Virus record (IMG/VR): IMGVR_UViG_3300010413_000098
Span: 1-35,366 of that record
Source of the DNA: a virus
Strand: one strand, 5' to 3'
Length of the DNA: 35,366 bases
The position numbers and the translations under genes are program-made. The notes under the pieces were generated by a model. The model was not told where the DNA came from, ran no database searches, and saw only the letters and a program-made list of their open reading frames with translations. Shown here piece by piece: positions 21,188 to 29,033 of the stretch; within the stretch, counting starts at the first letter, position 1, and every line of letters starts with the position of its first letter.

Positions 21188-23567
21188 ACCTAGAGACTAT
21201 CAATTGCCTTTGCTCCAAGCAATGGACGATGGTTGCAAACGTGCCGTCATAGTATGGCACAGGCGGTGTTTGGGTAGCGAATCCCATATTTTAATGGCGG
21301 ACGGAAGTTATAAATTGCTAAAAAACATATGCGCTGGCGACAAGATAATATCTTTTGATAAAGATAAATTAATCATCGATGAAGTTGAAGAGATTTGGGA
21401 AACTGGTGAGAAAGAGTGTGTAGTATCTAGTGTGTATGGAGCTAGAGAACTGACAATGACTTATGATCACAAGCTGCTAACGACGACATCATTTTGGCAC
21501 CCTACGTGGCGTCCGCGATATAAAATCAAAAATAGATCTGCAATTACCTATCATACGATTCCTTTTTCACAAAACGTTAATGACCCGGAACTTGCATCAT
21601 TTCTTGGTTATATGATTACGGATGCGTCGACTAATGATAATCAACAACCAAAGTTCACGAATAATAACGAAGCGATTATTCAGCATGTTGAAGAACTTTC
21701 GGCGAAGCTTGGTTTTCAAACTACACGCACGAATAAAGGGAATGGAGTCGATTTGAGATTTTTAGGAGGAGGAAGCAGAGGGATTCCTCCGAACCCTGCA
21801 AAAGAATTTCTAAAAGAACATTCGATTAATTGCTTGAAAAAAGACAAGAGAATACCAAAGATAGTTTGGGAAATGGATGAACAATCGGTATTCGCGTTTC
21901 TGTCTGCTGTTATTGATGCAGATGGAAATATTTACATACAAAAAAAATCCAGAATATTTAAAAGGGATAGAGAGCGAACGCCGTATAAAATTAAGGCTAA
22001 AGCAGAAGTAAAAATCTCAGTAGGAGAAAGCGAATCATTATCCTGGGATTATTATTATTTATTAAGAAAGTTCGGAATAGTTTGCGGTAAAGTTTATAAA
22101 GACAGAGGATATTGTTGGACGATAAGGATTTGGGAAGCAAGTAGTGTGAATCGTTTTCTAAATTTAATCAAAACAAAATCAAAAGAAAAAGCAAGAAATG
22201 AAGCTATCGATTTAAGAATGGCCGAAAGAAAAAGAAACATTTACAAAAATAACTTTCGGCTCTCTAGACCGAAAAAATTGTATTGTAAAAAATCTCTAAC
22301 ATTTGATTTGAAAACAAAAAAAAGCGGAAATTTCATTTCTGATGGTTACATAGTTCATAATTCAGGAAAAGAAGTGGTTTGCTTTAACTGGATGATTAAA
22401 CAAGCTTTTTGGCACCGGATCGGCACCTATGTCTATTTCTTTCCTACAACAACGTTAGGACGAAGAGTTTTATGGGATGGGAGCGACAAAAGTGGAAAGC
22501 GGTTTTTAGATTATATCCCAAAGGGAATCATCAAAGGTACGCCAAATAGTGTCGAGATGAAAATCGAGCTTGTAAATGGCAGCATCATCCAACTTGTTGG
22601 CTCAGACAAGATAATCAACGTAGGTATCAACCCCGTAGGATGCGTATTTTCCGAATTTTCCTTGCAGGACCCCAAAACCTGGGCTTTCACAAGACCGATC
22701 CTAAGAGAAAATGGAGGTTGGTCAATTTTTAATTTCACTCCGCGCGGTCATAACGCTGCTTATGACCTATATCTCATGGCAAAACATAATCCAGACTGGT
22801 TCTGCCAACGACTTAGCATTAAAGACACTGGAGTGCTAACTGAAGCCGACATGGATATCGAGCGCCGCGAAGGCATGTCTGAACAACTTATTCAACAAGA
22901 ATATTATGTTAGCTTCGACCAGGGTGCCGAGGGTTCATACTACGCAAGATTACTCAACCGCGCCGAATTAGAAGGCCGACTTACGAATGTTCCTCACGAT
23001 CCACATGCACCAGTTGATACTTATTGGGATATAGGCGTAGGAGATGAGACGGCAATTTTGTTTGCCCAGAAGATTGGTCAAGAGGTTCATCTGATTGATC
23101 TTTATCATGCACAGGGAGAGGGATTAGATCATTACGCCAAAATTTTGAAAATGAAGGCAGATCAGTTTGGTTGGATGTATGGAAAACATTGGGCTCCACA
23201 CGATATCCAGGTACGAGAGCTTGGGTCAGGAGCGCAGACGCGCCTAGAGATAGCAGAAAAGCTAGGGATTTCATTTCTCATCACTCCTAATTTGCCCATC
23301 GCCGAAGGTATTGAGCTCGCTCGAGGGCTATTCCCTCGGCTATGGATAGATTCCGAAAGATGTAAATATTTTATAAAGTGCATCGAGAATTACCACAAGC
23401 AATATAATGAAAAGTTGAATGTTTACAGCGATCGTCCGGTCCATGACTGGTCGTCCAACGTAGCTGATGCGTTTAGATATCTTGCCGTGGCTTACTCGGT
23501 AAATCGAGGTGGTGGGATGACGGAAAGAAGTGCCCAAGAAATGGAAAATCTTTACAGAATCAGATAA
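21150..23567 (+). CDS. terL: Terminase large subunit interrupted by an intein
   Basis: This is an 805-residue precursor. After removal of residues 40-404 the joined 440-residue host protein has an N-terminal DYQLPLLQAMDDG, the P-loop WHRR+SGKE formed by the splice, the Walker B-like strand GCVFSEFS, and the C-terminal nuclease with TYWDIGVGDETAIL and VHDWSSNVADAFRYLA (conserved Asp residues). This matches terminase-6-type large subunits, which pump DNA into proheads and cut concatemers. Length after splicing is normal. The site GAGAGGG precedes the ATG. Because the intein splits the ATP-binding loop, the unspliced protein should be inactive. Confidence 0.93.
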   Translation: MVAGPVVKIPDFEPRDYQLPLLQAMDDGCKRAVIVWHRRCLGSESHILMADGSYKLLKNICAGDKIISFDKDKLIIDEVEEIWETGEKECVVSSVYGARELTMTYDHKLLTTTSFWHPTWRPRYKIKNRSAITYHTIPFSQNVNDPELASFLGYMITDASTNDNQQPKFTNNNEAIIQHVEELSAKLGFQTTRTNKGNGVDLRFLGGGSRGIPPNPAKEFLKEHSINCLKKDKRIPKIVWEMDEQSVFAFLSAVIDADGNIYIQKKSRIFKRDRERTPYKIKAKAEVKISVGESESLSWDYYYLLRKFGIVCGKVYKDRGYCWTIRIWEASSVNRFLNLIKTKSKEKARNEAIDLRMAERKRNIYKNNFRLSRPKKLYCKKSLTFDLKTKKSGNFISDGYIVHNSGKEVVCFNWMIKQAFWHRIGTYVYFFPTTTLGRRVLWDGSDKSGKRFLDYIPKGIIKGTPNSVEMKIELVNGSIIQLVGSDKIINVGINPVGCVFSEFSLQDPKTWAFTRPILRENGGWSIFNFTPRGHNAAYDLYLMAKHNPDWFCQRLSIKDTGVLTEADMDIERREGMSEQLIQQEYYVSFDQGAEGSYYARLLNRAELEGRLTNVPHDPHAPVDTYWDIGVGDETAILFAQKIGQEVHLIDLYHAQGEGLDHYAKILKMKADQFGWMYGKHWAPHDIQVRELGSGAQTRLEIAEKLGISFLITPNLPIAEGIELARGLFPRLWIDSERCKYFIKCIENYHKQYNEKLNVYSDRPVHDWSSNVADAFRYLAVAYSVNRGGGMTERSAQEMENLYRIR
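21267..22361 (+). mobile_element. Intein with LAGLIDADG homing endonuclease in the TerL P-loop
   Basis: This is 365 residues. Block A begins with Cys1 (CLGSESHILMADGSYKLL), block B has LTMTYDHKLLTT with the Thr and His of the splicing site, and the C-terminal blocks read LTFDLKTKKSGNFISDG then YIVHN followed by Ser+1. The endonuclease has two LAGLIDADG helices, LASFLGYMITDA and VFAFLSAVIDADGN, each with an acidic residue. All residues needed for splicing (Cys1, block B His, terminal His-Asn, Ser+1) are present, so it looks active. The DNA is AT- and Lys-codon-rich, consistent with a mobile insert. Confidence 0.95.
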
Positions 23568-23602
23568 AAAGCCTGTTGCCAAAGGCTACTGAGAGGACAA
23601 TT

Positions 23603-23707
23603 ATGTGGGAAATTTCTGAGTGTAAGGATAGCATCAAAACTATAAAAATTGATCTTGAAAATTTAAATAAAGCAGTCGAACAACTCAAGATCAAAGCGGA
23701 GAAATAA
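23603..23707 (+). CDS. 34-residue coiled-coil peptide
   Basis: It reads MWEISECKDSIKTIKIDLEN then LNKAVEQLKIKAEK. Heptad-like spacing of Ile/Leu suggests a coiled coil. The ribosome site GAGAGGAC is well placed. Its stop lies at the A-tract of the hairpin at 23706-23730. Short but plausible; unknown function. Confidence 0.4.
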   Translation: MWEISECKDSIKTIKIDLENLNKAVEQLKIKAEK

Positions 23708-23730
23708 AAAAGCCCCGCATGGAGCGGGGC
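23706..23730 (-). terminator. Leftward rho-independent terminator in a rightward gene region
   Basis: On the minus strand the stem GCCCCGC/GCGGGGC (23730-23712, loop TCCAT) is followed by TTTTTT. The plus strand lacks a T run after the stem. A perfect minus-strand TATAAT (23770-23765) lies about 35 bases before the stem, so a very short leftward RNA is possible. No leftward gene is seen. Confidence 0.6.
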
Positions 23731-23805
23731 AAGGTCACATGAAGGCTATTACGCCAACGTGTGAATTATAGCGCTTAATCAATTTAATTTAACCAATTTA
23801 GCTTA

Positions 23806-24075
23806 ATGAGTAAAAAAATTAGAATTGTTAAGCTTTGGCAAAGTTTTGAACCACCTTATACTGTTGGCGTCCATGGATTCAATTATTACAACATTTGTTT
23901 CGACAGCGAAGGATGGGCAAACGCACAAGTATATCTTCCGGAGCCATACGAATTAGTCTATTTGAAGATCGGAAGACGTCACAAAATGGGTTGGTGGGAT
24001 GGTAAAAGATGGGATGGATACCGCATTAAATACAAAGATAAAATTTTGTATTGGAAAAAATTCCCTGATGATTAA
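23806..24075 (+). CDS. Small Trp/Tyr-rich protein, function unknown
   Basis: This is 89 residues with many aromatic residues: RIVKLWQSFEPPYTVGVHGF, then CFDSEGWANAQVYLPEPYEL and RRHKMGWWDGKRWDGYRIKY. The composition suggests a compact beta protein. No clear ribosome site precedes the ATG (TTTAGCTTAATG). It lies between terminase and portal. No family recognised. Confidence 0.55.
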   Translation: MSKKIRIVKLWQSFEPPYTVGVHGFNYYNICFDSEGWANAQVYLPEPYELVYLKIGRRHKMGWWDGKRWDGYRIKYKDKILYWKKFPDD

Positions 24076-24083
24076 TAATCAAA

Positions 24084-24134
24084 TTTGAACCAAGGTTGGG
24101 ATATATACCTTAAGCCCGCCTTTTTGCTTACACA
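24084..24134 (+). promoter_or_regulatory. Hairpin plus GCTTACAC element before the portal gene (copy 3)
   Basis: A weak stem AAGGT/ACCTT, then CCCGCCTTTTTGCTTACACAG. It shares TTGCTTACAC with the other copies, but not the AGAACCAC loop (GAACCA lies just 5' of the stem). It ends about 57 bases before the portal ATG, further away than copies 1, 4 and 5. Confidence 0.4.
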
Positions 24135-24190
24135 GAGATTCTAAAACTAATTTTCTCTCTCTGTCTTAATAACCGTTCACTTGGAGTGAC

Positions 24191-26266
24191 ATGAGTGATT
24201 TAGACATCATAAATGATTATGACAAACATTATGTTGAATCATATGCTGCGTGGAATCCTTATTTCCCTCTAGCTGAAAGAGATATGCGTTTCTATCTCGG
24301 GGACCAGTGGGACGAGAAAGAGAAACAACTTCTATATAATGAAGGTCGTAACCAATTCGTTTTCAACAGAATACGCCGTAATATCAACTTGTTAACTGGT
24401 TATCAGCGTAAGAATCGACTTAGTTCTATTGTTGTCCCTGTTGAAGATGGCGACCAAGATGTAGCCGATCAATTGAGCCAACTATTGCTTTACGTAATGC
24501 AGGCAGGAGATGGGTATCAATGCATTTCTGATTGCTTTGGTGGAGCGATCAAGACAGGATTTAACTTAGCGACTTTATGGGTAGATTACCGTGATGATCC
24601 AATCAATGGAGATATTCGCTTTAGCAGGGAACCTTATTCCGGATTCATCACAGACCCATATTTTACTCGTCTTGATTTTAGCGATTGCGGTTACATCCTT
24701 AGACGAAAATATTTAAATCCAGACCAAGTGGCTTCTTTGCTCCCAGATAGAGCAAAAGATATTATGCAGTTGCATAAGTCGGGCTGGTCTAGAGACGACA
24801 AATTTACGTGGCTTCCCTATCAGCGCCAACCCGGTGGTCAGGTGATGATGGCCTATGACGAATACACCCTCCAGAAATGGAAAAACGTAGACATGATTGT
24901 AGACATGGAGACGGGTGAATTCATTGAATGGGATGGCGACAAAAAGCGACTGAAAGAGTTTATAGCTCTTTATCCTAACCTGGAAATCGTGAAGCGTCCA
25001 AAGCGCTATATCGAGCAGCATATCATTGTAAACAACCAACTTATGAACACAGTTATCAATCCATTTGGACTTGATGAATATCCTTTTGTGCCATTTGTTG
25101 GACAGTTCGAACCGGAATCGGATCTCTGGGAACTCAAAATGCAATCCCTTGTCCGTTGTCAGATTGATCCACAACGCGAAGCAAACCGAAGACGCTCTCA
25201 AATGATCGATTTGCTTGATTCTCAAATCAATTCCGGATGGATAGCTGACGAAGATAGTGTGATTAACCCTCGCTCACTCTTTCAGTCAAGCCAAGGTCGG
25301 GTCATATGGCGGAAAAAATCTGCCAATCCTGGATCAATTGAGAAGATTCCCCCGGGACAAGTTCCTCCGTCGATGTTTCAGCTTCAAGAACTGTTTGACA
25401 GAGATATGATGGAAATTCTAGGGGTTAATGAAGCCTCCTTCGGAGTTAGCGATAATCCCCAAGAATCAGGCGTTTTGATGATAATGCGGCAAAGCGCCTC
25501 GGTTGTTAACGTTCAAGATGTCTTTGACAATCTTCGATATAGCCAAAAACAAATCAGCAGAAAAATTCTTAAGCTCATTCAAAATTGGAGTCCTGGCAAA
25601 GCAAGCAGGATAATTAACCAGCAATTGAGTGAGCAATTCTACAATCGAGACGTAACCAAATATGATGTTGCAGTCCAAGAAGGCGTATTAACCGATACCC
25701 AACGGCAAATCTACTTTAAGCAACTTGTCGATCTGAAACAATTAGGCGTACCTGTATCCGGAGAAATGCTTGCAAAAGCAGCGCCTCTACAAGGAAAAAC
25801 CGAATTTAACAAACAGCTAGCCGAGCAAGAGCAACAACAAGCTCAAGCAGCTCAAATGCAGGCACAAGTCCAACAAGAATTGTTGCAGAAGCAAAGCCAA
25901 GCTGCCCAAGCCAAAGCCATTAGCGATATTGCCCTGTCCAAGGAACGTTTTACAAGGGCTGTTGCCAACATGGGACTTCAAGAGGAGCGCCAGGCCCAGT
26001 CCGTACAAGATCGTTCAATGGGGGCCTTAAATAGGGCCAAGGCGATGAAGGAACTTTCATCCATGGATGACGACCGTCTCATGAAGTTCATGACTATAGT
26101 CCGGATGATGGAAGAAATCAACCGTGGCGAAGAGCAAAGGAATAAAGTTGAAGACGTCGCAATCACTGAAGAGTCTGAAAAGATGAACGCAGCTTTTCCA
26201 GATGTCCAAACAATAAGTCCACAAGAGCAAATGCCCATGCAGGGCCAACAACCTATGAATTTTTAG
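24191..26266 (+). CDS. Portal protein (P22 gp1-like)
   Basis: This is 691 residues, site TTGGAGTGAC. The N-terminus matches P22-type portals: RDMRFYLGDQWDEKEKQLLY, NQFVFNRIRRNINLLTGYQR, then KNRLSSIVVPVEDGD and FVPFVGQFEPESDLW. Later, FGVSDNPQESGVLMIMRQSA lies near the wing/stem region. Residues of about 545-610 are a long Gln/Ala-rich helix (EQEQQQAQAAQMQAQVQQ), which may form the internal barrel seen in P22-type portals. Twelve copies form the vertex ring through which terminase drives DNA. It is followed by a small gene 9 bases later. Confidence 0.9.
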   Translation: MSDLDIINDYDKHYVESYAAWNPYFPLAERDMRFYLGDQWDEKEKQLLYNEGRNQFVFNRIRRNINLLTGYQRKNRLSSIVVPVEDGDQDVADQLSQLLLYVMQAGDGYQCISDCFGGAIKTGFNLATLWVDYRDDPINGDIRFSREPYSGFITDPYFTRLDFSDCGYILRRKYLNPDQVASLLPDRAKDIMQLHKSGWSRDDKFTWLPYQRQPGGQVMMAYDEYTLQKWKNVDMIVDMETGEFIEWDGDKKRLKEFIALYPNLEIVKRPKRYIEQHIIVNNQLMNTVINPFGLDEYPFVPFVGQFEPESDLWELKMQSLVRCQIDPQREANRRRSQMIDLLDSQINSGWIADEDSVINPRSLFQSSQGRVIWRKKSANPGSIEKIPPGQVPPSMFQLQELFDRDMMEILGVNEASFGVSDNPQESGVLMIMRQSASVVNVQDVFDNLRYSQKQISRKILKLIQNWSPGKASRIINQQLSEQFYNRDVTKYDVAVQEGVLTDTQRQIYFKQLVDLKQLGVPVSGEMLAKAAPLQGKTEFNKQLAEQEQQQAQAAQMQAQVQQELLQKQSQAAQAKAISDIALSKERFTRAVANMGLQEERQAQSVQDRSMGALNRAKAMKELSSMDDDRLMKFMTIVRMMEEINRGEEQRNKVEDVAITEESEKMNAAFPDVQTISPQEQMPMQGQQPMNF

Positions 26267-26275
26267 GAGAATCAC

Positions 26276-26476
26276 ATGAAAAATATGAAAGAAAGTGTCA
26301 AGTCATGGAACGAGCAATACATGAAGGGCATGAGTGCTGGTAAGGGCATTATGGGCCAAGCTGGCAAGGTCGAATCTATTCCTACCATGACCGAAGACCA
26401 AGACATGAGCCGAGTCCGCGAATATTCTTGCGGAGACAAAGGCTATTCTAGCAAAGCTTTTGATTATAAATATTAA
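26276..26476 (+). CDS. Small protein after portal, function unknown
   Basis: This is 66 residues, site TAGGAGA. It reads MKNMKESVKSWNEQYMKGMS, then AGKGIMGQAGKVESIPTM and a Ser/Tyr-rich end (GDKGYSSKAFDYKY). Met- and Gly-rich without known motifs. Its place between portal and scaffold suggests a minor head protein or assembly factor. Confidence 0.55.
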   Translation: MKNMKESVKSWNEQYMKGMSAGKGIMGQAGKVESIPTMTEDQDMSRVREYSCGDKGYSSKAFDYKY

Positions 26477-26489
26477 TTGAAAAATTATT

Positions 26490-26861
26490 ATGGCACAACA
26501 AACTGGCGAAACTAGAGATGCAATAATCGAAGACGATAATAAAATGCTTCAAGAAATCTTGATGGCTAATAAAAATCGTAAAGAACCTTATTACGTTCTG
26601 TTATTTGCAAAACCTAGCAAAGGTAGCTTAGATGGGAAACCAACCCTTGTAAAGCATATGAAAGCATACGCCCAGCGTCCGCCTTCCTATGTGGGTGCTG
26701 TAATTGGAAAAGTTGATAACAAAACGGGCGAAATAGAATGGGAGGTCAACCAACCTCAAAGACCATTTGATTATGGAGCCTTAGATAAATTAGGAGCAAA
26801 ACCAGGTGAAGAAGTGGTCATAGAAACTACAACTATCCCCTGGGCTTATGTAACACAATAG
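26490..26861 (+). CDS. Conserved-looking head-region protein, function unknown
   Basis: This is 123 residues. It contains EPYYVLLFAKPSKGSLDGKP, LVKHMKAYAQRPPSYVGAVI and a beta-rich C-terminus (GEIEWEVNQPQRPFDYGALD). The start lacks a strong ribosome site. Proteins of similar size occur between portal and scaffold in podoviruses. Probably a head-assembly factor by position, otherwise unknown. Confidence 0.55.
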   Translation: MAQQTGETRDAIIEDDNKMLQEILMANKNRKEPYYVLLFAKPSKGSLDGKPTLVKHMKAYAQRPPSYVGAVIGKVDNKTGEIEWEVNQPQRPFDYGALDKLGAKPGEEVVIETTTIPWAYVTQ

Positions 26862-26864
26862 TGC

Positions 26865-26918
26865 CGCCGACTTAGCCAGAACCACTATAGGGCTAGACGG
26901 GCGCAAAGGGGCTTACAC
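26865..26918 (+). promoter_or_regulatory. Two-tier hairpin plus GCTTACAC element before the scaffold gene (copy 4)
   Basis: An outer stem CGCC/GGCG (26865-26868 with 26900-26903) encloses TAGCC/GGCTA (26873-26877 with 26891-26895). The 13-nt loop begins AGAACCAC, as in copy 1. AAAGGGGCTTACAC follows, and the ATG is 4 bases after the motif. The only SD-like run (AAAGGGG) is immediately before GCTTACAC, so the motif sits between SD and start. Confidence 0.55.
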
Positions 26919-26921
26919 GCG

Positions 26922-27593
26922 ATGAGCGAAGAAGAACTACAATCTACGGGCGTTAATCCGGAGGCCGCCGCTCCAACATCTGATGCGCAGAATGATTCTC
27001 AAGCTGAGCAAGTTGAGAGAGAACAATCTGTTCCTCTTTCGGCTTTGCAATCAGAACGAGCACAACGGCAACAGGTGCAAGACGAACTTAAGATGATGCG
27101 GGAGCATTTAGCTCTCATCCAAGCCAATCAATCATCTCAGTCTCAACAACCTAAAGATGATATTGATAACCTCTCTGATGATGACGTTTTGACCGTTGGG
27201 GAAGCTAAAAAATTCCTTAACAAAATGAACCGTCAATATCAGGGAAGTTTAGAAGAACTTCGGATGACGCAGAAGCATCCTGATTATCAAGAAGTAGTCA
27301 CAAAATATTTACCAGACGTAATTAAACAAAATCCGAGATTAGCCCAGACTTTGCAAATGTCTCAGGATTATGAACTTGCTTACCAATTAGCGAAAACATC
27401 GGAAAAATATCAGTCCGACCACCGAAAAGCTAAGAAAAGCGCGGATGCTGAAAGAATTCTACAGAACTCCCAGCAACCTGGCGCTCTCTCAAGCGTAGGT
27501 CAAGCTTCTCCGATCAACACTGCTAAACGTTACAAGGACATGAGCGATGAAGACTTCCAGCGCGAAGTTGCGCGAAATTTCGGCTATGCATGA
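26922..27593 (+). CDS. Scaffolding protein
   Basis: This is 223 residues, acidic and low in hydrophobic residues: SEEELQSTGVNPEAAAPTSD, a coiled-coil stretch ERAQRQQVQDELKMMREHLA, Gln/Ser-rich linker, then HPDYQEVVTKYLPDVIKQNP and a basic helical segment (DHRKAKKSADAERIL) near the end. This composition, size and place between portal and major capsid fit a scaffold that guides shell assembly and leaves the prohead. Sequence families here are poorly conserved, so the call rests on composition and order. Confidence 0.8.
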   Translation: MSEEELQSTGVNPEAAAPTSDAQNDSQAEQVEREQSVPLSALQSERAQRQQVQDELKMMREHLALIQANQSSQSQQPKDDIDNLSDDDVLTVGEAKKFLNKMNRQYQGSLEELRMTQKHPDYQEVVTKYLPDVIKQNPRLAQTLQMSQDYELAYQLAKTSEKYQSDHRKAKKSADAERILQNSQQPGALSSVGQASPINTAKRYKDMSDEDFQREVARNFGYA

Positions 27594-27603
27594 GGAATAA
27601 AAA

Positions 27604-29023
27604 ATGACAATTACTACTACTGCCGTTCTTCCTCCAGCTGTTAGAGAATACTACGACAGGCTTAACATAAAGGGTCTGTATAAATCTCTTTTAATTGACT
27701 TGGAAATCCTACAACAGGATGACAAGGCGCAAGCAATCTTAGGATGTGCAGCGTGAACGACTTAACAAAGAGACTCCGAGAGGAGAAGCGAAAGTCTGAA
27801 CATGACTATAGTTGTCTTAGAAAGGTCATGAAGAGAATCCGAAGTGGTTCTCTCGCCATTATATTTTCTTTAATATTTTGGTCAGTAAATGCTTACGCAT
27901 CGAATGTAACAGATTGTTTGTTGATGACCGCGTATCCTACGCTGGTTCATACTAAATTTGCTCAGCGAAGGATTCTCCCAGCTAAGAACGGTGACACGAT
28001 CGTCTTTAGACGATATAGCAGATTGGCTACTGTGCCAATCCCACTGGTTGATGGCGTAACCCCTCCAGGGGCGCCGCTGTCTGCTACAGACATTAAAGCA
28101 CGAGTTGATTTTTACGGCAATTTCGTGACCATTACAAATCAAGTCGAGCTGACGGTTGAAGATAGGGTATTAAATGAATCTAGTAGATTACTAGCTCAAA
28201 ACTTGGCACAAACAATGGATGAAGTCACTCGAGACGTTCTCGCCTCGACTAGCTCCGTTCTACAATGTGCCAATGGTACTAACGGTAATACACCTACTGA
28301 ACTAACCAAAGCTGATATTGATATTGCAGTAAGAACTTTGCTTTCTAATGATGCTGAGATGATTTCTGAAGTTGTAACGGGCACCAATGCTTTCGGTACA
28401 ACTCCAGTTCGACCAGCATTTTGGGCGTACATCGACACTGATTTAATTGATGACCTTGAAAACGTGGCTAACTTTGTACCAACTTCCGCATATCCAGGAC
28501 AGCAAACTGTGTTGGATGCTGAATGGGGATCTACTGCTAATGTACGTTGGCTATATACGTCAGTAGGAAGCGTTTCGAGCGCATCTCCTGCTGTGTATAA
28601 CAACTTCATCATCGCTAAAGAAGCTTATGCCGTTGTGCATCTACGCAGCGAAACTGGCGAATTCTACGTTGAACCGCTTGGATCGGCTGGATCAGCTGAC
28701 CCATTGCATCAGCGCGGAAGTGTGGGTGAAATGTCAGCCCACAATAAATTTTCTCTGATTGACTTGGAAGCCTACGGCGAGAGCTACGGTGACAGGGCGC
28801 AAGCTGAGCAATTTGCTCTTGCAGCGTGAACGACTGAGTGAGAAGACCGCGCAAGCGGAAGCGACAGTCTGAACTCGCGAGGAAACCGCGAGAGGAAAAG
28901 TCGAAGAACTTTTCCCGCCTAGGAGACTAGGTCATAAAAGTAACAGAATAGTGGCAACACCCATTTGTAGCTAGGATTTTAAATGACGCGTTTATGTTGA
29001 ACCTAACCGCAACCCACACATAA
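27604..29023 (+). CDS. Major capsid protein (N4-gp56 family), three exons joined by two group I introns
   Basis: The exons are 27604-27662, 27917-28727 and 28952-29023. Joined they give 942 nt and 313 residues. Exon 1 encodes MTITTTAVLPPAVREYYDR. Exon 2 continues with LLMTAYPTLVHTKFAQRR, GDTIVFRRYSRLATVPIPL and VDGVTPPGAPLS, and ends DPLHQRGSVG. Exon 3 encodes WQHPFVARILNDAFMLNLTA then THT. The N-terminal YYDR-LL, the TKFAQ-x-R and the C-terminal VGW-x-x-x-F-x-ARILNDAFM are the family hallmarks, and each is restored only by removing the introns. Reading on from exon 1 reaches a stop at 27754. The apparent ORF 27744-28829 begins and ends inside introns. The site is GAGG before the ATG. Confidence 0.92.
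27663..27916 (+). ncRNA. Group I intron 1 in the major capsid gene (254 nt, no ORF)
   Basis: The 5' exon ends in T27662, which pairs with G27673 (P1: exon ACAGGCT with guide GGTCTGT 27673-27679). P7 is GACT 27759-27762 with AGTC 27793-27796. P8 is CTCC-GAGA-GGAG (27774-27785, GNRA loop) and P9 is CATGAC/GTCATG (27801-27806 with 27835-27840). The last intron base is G27916. P10 pairs ATAAA (27667-27671) with TTTGT of the 3' exon (27917-27921). No protein is encoded. It is homologous to intron 2. Confidence 0.9.
28728..28951 (+). ncRNA. Group I intron 2 in the major capsid gene (224 nt, no ORF)
   Basis: The 5' exon ends in T28727. P1 pairs exon GTGGGT (28722-28727) with guide GCCCAC (28737-28742). 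P7 is GACT 28832-28835 with AGTC 28866-28869. P8 is CCGC-GCAA-GCGG (28847-28858, GNRA loop). P9 is CTCGCG/CGCGAG (28874-28892). Further stems are GGAAAAGT/ACTTTTCC (28894-28915) and CCTAG-GAGA-CTAGG (28918-28931). The last base is G28951. P10 pairs TGTCA (28732-28736) with TGGCA (28952-28956). Confidence 0.93.
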
Positions 29024-29033
29024 TGAGGTACAT

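Noticed and set aside
27744-28829. A 361-residue capsid-like ORF with an apparent signal peptide (MCSVNDLTK, IIFSLIFWSVNAYAS)
   Set aside because: Its first 57 codons and last 34 codons lie in group I introns; the hydrophobic stretch is translated intron 1. The true start is 27604 and the true end 29023.
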